64,000 bases of DNA from Azolla caroliniana. Lineage: Eukaryota > Polypodiophyta. The DNA lies in the NCBI GenBank assembly GCA_043228905.1, contig JBHGNT010000022.1, positions 9,672,001 to 9,736,000 of the forward strand, in the 5' to 3' direction. The position numbers and the translations under genes were made by a program. Below, piece after piece: positions 55,704-64,000 of this stretch. The notes under the pieces were generated by a model that was not told the DNA's origin, did no database searches, and saw only the letters and a program-made list of their open reading frames with translations. Position 1 is the first letter of the stretch. Each line of letters opens with the position of its first letter.

Positions 55704-56695
55704 AGAAGAAAATTCCCTCTTGAATATAATAGGCAAGGAGAACAAGCTAGTTATGTTGAAAATAAGGGGTTTTGTGTTTGATGATCTAGTATGAAAAAGA
55801 AGACTAATTAGGGTTTTGCAAGCATAGAATTGTGCTCTACAACATGATGATGATGATGAAGATTTCACACTTGTGAGGCTCAATTTTCTCCACCATAGCC
55901 AATTTTCTCAATTTTCCTAGTTGGTTCAAGACAATTGGCAACTTCTTGCATGTTTGCCATGTCATACTTAGTTTCTCTAGGAAAACCTCACATGTGAACC
56001 TCTCTTGCCAAACTTAAGACAAAGTGAGTCATGTCCTTTGAAAGAGTGATTATAGGCACACCCACACGGAAATGCAAAGCACGCACATTCCATTTATAAG
56101 GGTTGTGGACATGAACTCTCCTCTACCATGAAGGCTAGACCGTACATGACATTTTTCCTAGCCCATGCATCGTGTGTTCTGAAAGAATCACAATCTTGCA
56201 CACCTTGATTGAAATGTAGGGTGTTGAATGAATGACCTTGACATTTCTCACATATTGACAACCTTCGTGTACATATAGCTCTACAAACCCCGAAAATGAC
56301 AAGGTTAAATGCATGTTGTATTATTGATGGTGTAGGAGACATTCCCGACATTTGCTAATGTTGTAGGAAACATCTACATTATTGTCACCAACAATAGTAT
56401 CATAAATGTAGGCATTTTTATCATTCCTAGAAATTCAACCCCACTAGTGTGAAGTGCGCTACAATGTTCGAATATTTTTGTTTCGAGGAATAATACGATA
56501 GCTACCTCATATAAACAAACAAATCATAAGAGTTAATCAATTTAAGTTCAATACACATAATTGAATATTGTAGGAAAACAATAACATTATATGTTCAGAT
56601 CACAATTGATCGAACAAGAAACATTATACATATGAATACATTTATGAGAACACTCCACGATTAGCAAAAACAACCTAGTCAATTCGTTGATGATC
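55704..56695. other. Intergenic, upstream region of the unknown-function gene
   Basis: AT-rich. The minus frame at 56094-56351 and others are short and without domains. No clear TATA-linked start site was chosen. Confidence 0.5.
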
Positions 56696-57373
56696 TGATG
56701 GGGGTTAGACCCATAAGTAGATGAGAAAAATGTGCTGAAATATTCACACGGTAAACAGAAAACAACAAAGTACACAATACACAGTTTTACGTGGAAAACC
56801 ACAGGAACAGATATTCCACTATATCAACAGGAGTCCAGGGAGAAAAGAAGATTACACATATTTGAAACCTAGAGAATACCCCTTAGGGTTTAAGGCAAGT
56901 TCCACTGAACCATGTCATCGCTCTCTCGTCTCTTTGTCTTACTCTCTGTTACTCTTAGTACAACAACACTTCGTTATGTTCTACACTACACACACTAACA
57001 CTATGTTTGCCCTAGGTGTATTTATACTCATACACAATATGGGCTATTTACAAACATAGCTTTCATTATAATTAATCTTAGTTGATCAGCCAACTAATCG
57101 ACTCCTATGTCGATTTTCTAGTCGGCCCGTCTAGCCGACTCCCATGTGGGCTATCCATTCGGCTCGACTAGTCGGCCTTCTCCTTGACCAGGAGCATCCA
57201 TGATGTAGTCGACTCTCTCTATCTCCTTCAAAGCACCGAGCAATCGACAACCCTGTCGACTCGCTGGTTGATCCAACCGACCATCCAATGTCGGCTTGTC
57301 TCTGTTCGACTATTGACTTCTCTCATAGACATCGACTGTCAACTTCTCCCATAGGAGGGACATATTCCTAACA
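56696..57373 (-). mobile_element. Solo LTR of a copia family related to D
   Basis: Length 678 bp, close to the 668 bp of D. It shares with D's LTR, in the same order, TTTTACGTGGAAAACC, a CTCTCT stretch, TTTATACT and GGGCTATTTACAAA. On minus it runs from TGTTAGGAATATG to CATCA. GATC lies on both sides (56692-56695 and 57375-57378), compatible with a damaged 5-bp target repeat. No coding part adjoins it. Confidence 0.65.
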
Positions 57374-57479
57374 GGATCAAAGTCACGCTTGGAGACTAAT
57401 GGCACCCGAGATATCACTATCTTCATCAGAGGCATGTCGACATTGCAATTGTCATCCTTTAAAAACGATCCTATGTCTA

Positions 57480-57850
57480 TTTGTATGTACATACGTACAT
57501 AGGTATTTATGTATGTGTGTGTGTGTATGTATGTATGTATGTATGTTTGGACATATGGTTGGCATACATGAATGTATTGTATGAATGTTATGTAATTATG
57601 TATGTATGTTGTATGTTTGGACATACTATAGGGATGTATTCATACATTTATGTATTGTATGAATGTTATGTAATGTATGTATGTATGTACATACGTACGT
57701 ACGTATTGTATGAATGTTTGTAGATATGTACGTATGTATTGGATGAATGTTTGTACGTACGTACATATGTATGTATTGTATTGTATGAATATACATATGT
57801 ATTCATGTATATACATATGTACGTATATCCGATGGATGTATGCATTATAT
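57480..57850. repeat. (ATGT/ACGT)n degenerate tetranucleotide array
   Basis: Long runs of TATG and ACGT units with a recurring TGTTTGGACATA segment. Many short palindromes such as ACGTACGTACGT. Open frames across it are repeat artefacts. Confidence 0.9.
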
Positions 57851-57884
57851 ACACAAAGAAATACTTGCCTAACATGGTACTAGC

Positions 57885-58012
57885 TCTAAACCCTAAACCT
57901 AAATCGTAAGCCTCTATACGAACCCTAAACCTAAACCCTGTATGATTATGTTTACATGTGTATGTATGTTTTGCATAAACATAATTTAAACCTAAACCTT
58001 TAAACCCTAACT
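57885..58012. repeat. Telomere-like CCCTAAA interstitial repeats
   Basis: Scattered AACCCTAAAC and AAACCTAAAC units, degenerate. Too few and too mixed to be a telomere. Confidence 0.7.
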
Positions 58013-58132
58013 TCATTAAAATACTCAGTGAGAGAAAAACAGAAATAATGTATGTTTTGCATAAGCATAAATTTAACCTAAACCTTTAAACCCTAACTTC
58101 ATTGAAATACTCAGTGAGAGAAAAACAGAAAT
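57957..58132. repeat. Tandem duplication, about 85 bp x 2
   Basis: Both units contain TATGTTTTGCATAA, AACCTTTAAACCCTAACTTC and CAGTGAGAGAAAAACAG in order, nearly identical. Confidence 0.85.
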
Positions 58133-58372
58133 AACTGGTATTTCCTTAGCCCAATGGGTGTGATTCCTCATTGACAGAATTTCTGGCACTAATAATACAT
58201 ATACAAAAATGATCGATTAATTTGTAGAAAAGGATAAAAAAACCTAGAATTTGCCACAATGGGCGCCATTCTATTACCTATTGCCACAGCATTACCCTCT
58301 GTGCACTTGTCGAATTACTTGAATCCAAGTTTTATAATGTATCTAATCTGTATGTGCATATATTTTACGTAT

Positions 58373-58492
58373 ATATTCAAGTTTTTTTTATAATGTATCT
58401 AACATTCAATCTGTATTCATTCAATCGACGCTATATATTCAAGTTTTTTTATAATGTGTCTAACATTCAATCTGTATTCATTCAATCGACGC
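58373..58492. repeat. Tandem duplication, 60 bp x 2
   Basis: Two nearly identical units with ATATTCAAGTTTTTTT and CATTCAATCGACGCT. It lies just upstream of the PPR gene. Confidence 0.85.
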
Positions 58493-58836
58493 TAATCTTT
58501 GTTCAAATTCACACAGCTATTTAATATCTACATGTTCGAATGGTTTAATCTGCAAAAGCTTCATGTGAGAGGGCAAATTCTGTCGCCAATCTTTGTAAGC
58601 ATTAACTGGAAACTGATTGACGCAAATCGATCGAAGATTACATCTCGTAAAAGAGACATTGTGGCTCAATCGAACAAAGTTTTAGCATCGATGGAACAAC
58701 GGAAAAGAAATCTAGCAGAGTTCAATATAAAAGACTTGGAATACCTTTGTAAGAGCTACTTACAGTACTGGTTGTACCCACTTCACCCAATCCCTTTCTC
58801 ATCATTTTCCGTCTTTTAATCTGTGGCAAAGACGTC

Positions 58837-60834
58837 ATGTCCGGGAGTAAATCGCTCACTGAAGAGCTCCAGCTACTCTGCAGCCAGGCCAAGCTCAAAG
58901 AGGCCTTGGACCTGTTATCGTCAAAGAGGAAGAACGGTGTCTACCCCACTTCAACTGATTATGTGTGCATAGTTCAAGGCTGTATCAGATTCAAAGCCAT
59001 AGCTGAAGGTAAAGCACTTCATGCGTACATTCTTAACAGTGGTTTAAATGCTACTATCTTTCTATGGACATCTATTATGAACATGTATATCCAATTGGGA
59101 AACCTAGCCGAAGCTCGTTATGTATTTGATAGCATGCCTGGCCGAGATTTGATAGCATGGAACATGATGATAGGAGCCTACGCTAAATTTGCAAAGCCTA
59201 GATTGGCTTTTCAGCTTTTTGGTTTCCTTGAATGTGGGGGATTGAGGCCTGATTCTGTCACTTTGGTTAGCATCCTTAAGGCATGTTCTTCATTGTCCAA
59301 TCTCAACCTCGGCATGTATATCCATGGGCATATGATGAAATTTGGTGTTGAAATCGGCCTCTTTTCAGCGAACACACTTATCAATATGTATGCAAAATGT
59401 GGGAGCATAGATGATGCTCGGGGAGTGTTTGATATGATGGCGCAACGCAATGTCGTGTCTTGGACAGCAATGATTGCTGGATATGCCAAACATGATCGAT
59501 GTATGGAGGCTTTATGCCTATATAGGAGGATGGCATGTCATGGCATATTGCCAAATGAAGTAACCTTTGTGAGTGCATTGAATGCTTGTTCTGGCATTGG
59601 AGACCTAGAAGAAGGGAAGTTGGTGTTCATGGACATGAAGCGAAGTGGGATCAAACCGAATATTTTCATGGAAAATGCATGTATTGATATGTTCGTAAAA
59701 TGTGGCAGCTTCAGTGATGCATGGCAAATATTCATGAATATGGCAGAGAGAGATGTGATAACATGGACCACAATCATTGCAGGATGTGCTCAGCAAGGTT
59801 ATTCTGACAAGGCATTGAGTCTCATTGAACAAATGAAACAGGAAGGTCTTGAACCTGGGGATGTCTCACTTGTAAGTAATTTTAATGCTTTTGCAAGCCT
59901 TGGGAACCTCGAGCATGCTAGAACGATGCATGCACTTGTATTAAACTTCTTGAATAAGACAAATGACTTTGTTGGGAGTGCACTTGTAGATATGTATATC
60001 AAATGCAAAAGCATTGATGATGCAAAGCAAGCATTCTACCAACTGCCAAAAAAGGACATTATACTGTGGAATGCCATGTTATCAGGGTATATAGTTGATG
60101 GAAATGTGGAAGAGTCTCTAGAACTCCTGCAGCAAATGGATGATGTGAAAATGGTGCCCAACAATGCCACATTCACTATAGTTTTGAATACATGTGCAAA
60201 CATGGCCGCGCTTGAACATGGAAAATACATTCATGCAAGGGTTGCGAAAGTGGGGCTTGTTTCTGATACATTCATAGGATGTGCGCTTGTTAACATGTAT
60301 ACAAAGTGTGGCATCATACAAGAAGCTGAACATGTTTTTTACAACATTCCGATGCGAGACATGGTACTGTATACCTCAATGATTGCTGGGTATGCTCAGC
60401 ATAGTGAGGGCCATGCAGCCGTAAAACTTACAAACGAGATGTGGAAGGATGGTCTCACGCCCAATCATGTCACATTTGTTGGTGTGCTGTCAGCATGTAG
60501 TCATGCTGGCCTCATTGAGGAAGCCATTAGCCAGTTTGATCATATGTATCATTTCTTTAAGATCAAGCCAATAACAGAGCATTTTGTATGCATGGTTGAT
60601 CTTTTGGGTCGTGCAGGTTGCTTGGATGAAGCAGAATTATATATCAACAAATTGACATGTAAACCTAGTGCCATGGTGTGGAGAGCATTGCTTGGCGCAT
60701 GCCGGACATTTAATGACATAGAGAGAGCAAAGTGCATAGCTAAATGCATAATCGAATTGCAACCAGATGATGAGGGGGCCTTTGTTCTATTTTCTAATAT
60801 ATGTGGTGCAGCAGTCAATGCATATGATGACTAA
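58837..60834 (+). CDS. PLS-class pentatricopeptide repeat (PPR) protein, short E-type end
   Basis: An intronless frame of 665 codons. PPR proteins bind organelle RNA in a sequence-specific way and act in editing, splicing or stability. Five P-L-S blocks of about 100 residues recur, each with a D-x-x-x-W/Y core: DLIAWNMMIGAY, NVVSWTAMIAGY, DVITWTTIIAGC, DIILWNAMLSGY, DMVLYTSMIAGY. Helices such as GKALHAYILNSGL and LVNMYTKCGIIQEAEHVF are typical. The C-terminus enters the E motif (AKCIIELQPDDEGAFVLFSNICGAA) but stops at TAA 60832. It has no complete E, E+ or DYW deaminase domain. The chosen ATG gives no obvious transit peptide. An upstream open frame (58499-58819) is in another frame and ends before it, so targeting may come from an unseen 5' exon or be absent. 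Confidence 0.88.
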   Translation: MSGSKSLTEELQLLCSQAKLKEALDLLSSKRKNGVYPTSTDYVCIVQGCIRFKAIAEGKALHAYILNSGLNATIFLWTSIMNMYIQLGNLAEARYVFDSMPGRDLIAWNMMIGAYAKFAKPRLAFQLFGFLECGGLRPDSVTLVSILKACSSLSNLNLGMYIHGHMMKFGVEIGLFSANTLINMYAKCGSIDDARGVFDMMAQRNVVSWTAMIAGYAKHDRCMEALCLYRRMACHGILPNEVTFVSALNACSGIGDLEEGKLVFMDMKRSGIKPNIFMENACIDMFVKCGSFSDAWQIFMNMAERDVITWTTIIAGCAQQGYSDKALSLIEQMKQEGLEPGDVSLVSNFNAFASLGNLEHARTMHALVLNFLNKTNDFVGSALVDMYIKCKSIDDAKQAFYQLPKKDIILWNAMLSGYIVDGNVEESLELLQQMDDVKMVPNNATFTIVLNTCANMAALEHGKYIHARVAKVGLVSDTFIGCALVNMYTKCGIIQEAEHVFYNIPMRDMVLYTSMIAGYAQHSEGHAAVKLTNEMWKDGLTPNHVTFVGVLSACSHAGLIEEAISQFDHMYHFFKIKPITEHFVCMVDLLGRAGCLDEAELYINKLTCKPSAMVWRALLGACRTFNDIERAKCIAKCIIELQPDDEGAFVLFSNICGAAVNAYDD

Positions 60835-61227
60835 CAGGAAATGAATCATGGGTCGAAAGAACACTAATATCAGACTCGTATCACACAATGCGTACATACT
60901 GCAACAAAGCTGTAACCTCTTGTTATTGAAACACTCCAGCTATGGCACAAAAGGATTATTCTATATTCCTAGAGCAGTTTACAACATACCTTTGCATCTC
61001 TCAAATTTTCATATATGAAACAGAAGCCTTCCTAAAAGGTTATGTACAGTCGATTACAGGATGTATGTCTGATCCAGCTGATTCTAAATCTGGGGCTGAT
61101 TGGATACAGTTACACTTTTTGTGCTCAGATTTGATGGCCAGTATCTGTTAGTCGAAGCTTGACCTCATACAGAGCTGTACCAGGGCAACAAATGGACTGT
61201 TACCGATGTTGACATGATCAACCCAAG
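60835..61227. other. Downstream of the PPR gene, no gene seen
   Basis: Presumed 3' UTR and spacer. I looked for E+ or DYW motifs in all plus frames and saw none. Confidence 0.5.
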
Positions 61228-61742
61228 GTTTGTTTTCAGTAAAAGCAAAAGGGAATGATAGTTTTGGATCTAGGATTCAACATAGTGTCAACAGGAAGAT
61301 TGGCGTGGTTGTGGACAGAAATTGTGCTTGTTCAAATCTCCTGCTACTCGAGAAGAGAGCTAGTTATTGGCCAAACTTAGCCAGGTGTGTCGTCATGAAC
61401 AATGGTTCTTTGTTGCAACATGTCACCTACTTTTTTCAGCTCTAAATCCAAAAGTCTCGCTCAAGATTTATCTTCAGAATTTTATCAGTAAAAGCAAGAA
61501 AATTTGTTTTCTCATAAAAATAGTCATAAGTGAGGTTTTTTCTTGAGAAAAGTAGATGATGGTTTCCTTTTCGTTTTGGATGTAGGATTCAACAATGTTA
61601 ATGAGAAGACTGGCATGGATGTAGACAGGAATTATGCGTGTTTGAATATCCTGCTTATCGAGGGAAGACCTAGTTATTGATCAACTTAGTCAGGATGTGT
61701 CTATCATCAGGTGTGTCGTCATGAACAATGGTTCTTTTTTGT
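61228..61742. repeat. Diverged direct duplication, about 200 bp x 2
   Basis: Segments at about 61228-61418 and 61541-61742 share GGATTCAACA, TGGACAGRAATTRTGC, CTAGTTATTG and GTGTCGTCATGAACAATGG in the same order. Confidence 0.8.
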
Positions 61743-62029
61743 ACAAGTAAGAGCCGCGTCTCGCCTAGTTTTCGCAGGTTTACTTTTAAGAATCTTGCTC
61801 TAGGTTTACCTTTAGTGGATCATTTGCTTCATTGCTTGTGAGCTCAGGTTACTGTGGACATTAGTGTGATCAATTAATTTTTGTTGGGTTAGTTAATTAA
61901 AGCTTAGATTATTAAATTATTTCTTTGCTAAAAATTTTAATTTCTTTGTTTTGGGTGTTTTTGGGGCACCTATTTGAACAGAACTTTATGGTTTCTTCTA
62001 GTTCTATTTTTTTTCTTTTGGGAGGGTCT

Positions 62030-62275
62030 GGGGGTCTTGCTGTCTTTTCTGATGTTTTGTTTATGGCATATATAGAAAAGATGAGAAAAAAGGATGTGAT
62101 TTTATTTTTTTACTTTTCTTGGGTTTTACTGTCTTTTCTAGGGTTTCGGTTCGGGACATATATAAGATCAGATAAAACATATGATTTTATTTTTATTTTG
62201 TTTGGGTTTTACTGTCTTTTCTAGATTCTTTTCTGAGACATACATAGGATCTCAAAAAAAACATGGTTTTCAGAT
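62030..62275. repeat. Tandem repeat, about 85 bp x 3
   Basis: CTGTCTTTTCT, then a GACATATATA-like motif and GATTTTATTTTT recur three times with drift. Confidence 0.75.
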
Positions 62276-63586
62276 ATGTAAAATGGATCAGTTGAAAGAC
62301 AATTTTGTCCAACTATTTTGTTTTCGCGTCTTTGGTAGGATATTTGAGCCCACACATACAACATTAACTTATTTTCATTCTTTAAGTGTATTACCACGAG
62401 GTAACGTTTGAAGCTAAGGTTCTTCACTAAATGCTCTGTTCATTGTCGGTTTTCAGTATTGGCATATATTCTTTGCCATAGTTGAAAACTGGAATGAAAT
62501 TTGGCAGTAGGATCTCTTTAAAAGTATTGAAAACTCAGTCTTTTGATTGCTTTATTGTTACTCCAGAATCTGACGAGATGGGGTGGAGCTTTGCTATAAG
62601 GACAAGCGTATGTGGATATGGTGAAAGGTATAAAGGAATATCTTTCTCAAACATACCTAGATCTTGAACATGTTTGGACTTATTTCCAAGAAGCTGTAGA
62701 AGTGATGATAAGTCTGCTCTCCTCTTCTCCTTTTGAAAAATTTCCAATTTTTTATCATGTGAAAACTTTGTCCTTAATAGAAATTCTCTTCTCCTCGATT
62801 TAGTGATGGCATATCACCATAGAATGTAAATTCTTTGGAGGTAAACTAAGGTATCGATATATTTTTTCTTAAATGGAAATACAACTCTTTATACTTGAGC
62901 ATTGTTTTTAAGCTTTAGTGTCATAGTGCTGTTTAGGTAACATGGAAGTTTACTTTGATCGCATGAACATGTGTGTTTACTTAGGAAACCATTTTGATCT
63001 CATGAACACGTGCTTCACCATAGGTAATACGATGTGTGTTTTGATGAATGTAAAGACTTTTTAGAAGGAAATGGCTGCTCATCGAGAAAAACAACCTTGT
63101 GGCATGATGTTTCTTCCTGAATCCCTTGATATCAATAAATAAATCCTTCCTAACAAAGGCATATAGGATACGATGTGATCCATCAACAAAAAATTTCGTT
63201 CTATTTTGATGGTAACATCACCCTTTTACTTGACGATGTTATTTTTTTCTTGTACTCTATTTTGCATGGTCATTTCTTCCAACTGTATACAAGATTCTGG
63301 ATTTATTGAATGTTAATGCACTTGCATTACTTGCACTATTTTATTCACTCTTCTTTTCATCACATTCGTATGCCCACATGCTACAAGATACATAGTTCTG
63401 GCCTAACATATGATGGTTTAATTTGAGGGCTAATCATTGAGAAAGTATGTGCTCTTTCCTAGGAACCTACCAATGAGTTACATCAAAAGGCAGTGGAAAT
63501 GGCAATTTAGGTATCTGCACATAGTGGTTCCAAAAAAAAGCAATTTGAAAATTTGAAGTTAAAATTTTTGCCCCAGGTAAAAGTTG
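62276..63586. other. Intergenic, no gene seen
   Basis: AT-rich spacer with only short open frames. Confidence 0.5.
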
Positions 63587-63727
63587 TGAACTTTCTTTTT
63601 CTGGTAATCCTGGTTTTGACTTCGATATAGGTTCTAGTGTCACACCAAGAACTCCAAGGTCAGTTGGTTGCCCCAAGGGTGTAGCTTTGATTCATCTTCT
63701 GGAGGTCTTCTGCAGTCTAGCTTCCAA
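63587..63727 (+). CDS. Weak candidate internal exon, unknown protein
   Basis: Preceded by TTTTTGCCCCAG (a good acceptor) and followed by a GTATGG donor at 63728. The open frame between them reads GFDFDIGSSVTPRTPRSVG, which looks like protein rather than spacer. No family is recognised and no partner exon was found before the window ends. Confidence 0.2.
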
Positions 63728-64000
63728 GGTATGGGAAAGGAAACCCTTAATAAATTAGAAGAATTTGCTGTTTGCCAAAGCACAGTGAAAGCATTTGCAT
63801 TTTATCGACATTCATTTAAACTATGCATAAATGTAATGCTTAAGGTTTTGCTTTATACTATCAAGCTCATGGGTTTAAGTCTAAAGCAATAAGTCTCTGC
63901 ATTCTTCATTGTAAAACCAGTCATGTTTTCACTTCGAGATTATTACATCAATAAGTTCATTAACCATTTTCCTCCTAAGAAAAATCCTTTGGGACTTTGA
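63728..64000. other. Window end, no gene seen
   Basis: AT-rich sequence. It could be an intron if the preceding candidate exon is real. Confidence 0.4.

Overview
This is nuclear DNA of a land plant. The evidence is a PLS-class pentatricopeptide repeat (PPR) gene, a senescence-regulator S40 gene, the last exon of an aluminium-activated malate transporter (ALMT) gene, and nested Ty1/copia and Ty3/gypsy retrotransposons primed like plant elements. The style (long AT-rich spacers, nested LTR elements, PLS-type PPR) suits a large-genome plant, possibly a fern, but the species cannot be proved from the window. All comparisons were made by reading, without alignment software.

Layout. 1-1162: end of an ALMT gene on +. 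2288-8116: a composite element. A copia LTR remnant flanked by the repeat CCTTC encloses a rearranged gypsy element whose pol (+) and gag (-) face each other. 8117-12300: AT-rich spacer. 12321-13541: S40-type gene on -, with a CT-rich leader, a TATA box near 15130 and a dense cluster of ACGT (ABRE/G-box) motifs at 15657-15765. 15771-22720: simple repeats, spacer, and a 1.3 kb hAT-like non-autonomous element carrying a LINE-like fragment.

22720-51800: a four-layer nest of retrotransposons. An old copia relic (G) was split by a gypsy element (C, 22997-51527, TSD CAAAG, minus strand). C was then split twice, by copia D (30695-36133, TSD AAGAC) and copia B (36856-48183, TSD ACCTA). Copia A (37102-42743, TSD AGTCT) sits inside an LTR of B. 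LTR divergence counted by eye agrees with this order: C about 93 percent and B about 94 percent identical, D and A about 98 percent. C is the most unusual element. Besides gag-pro-pol on - it carries a 1,015-codon frame downstream of integrase, interrupted only by TAG codons, and a nine-copy array of about 105 bp.

51800-64000: spacer with local duplications; a four-exon gene on - (53704-55703) of a conserved plant family of unknown function; a solo copia LTR (56696-57373); tetranucleotide and telomere-like repeats; a PPR gene on + (58837-60834); and a final spacer with duplicated segments and one weak candidate exon.

The host genes have no visible functional link to one another. Most of the window is transposable-element DNA at different stages of decay, much of it looking like C-to-T change at methylatable CG and CHG sites.
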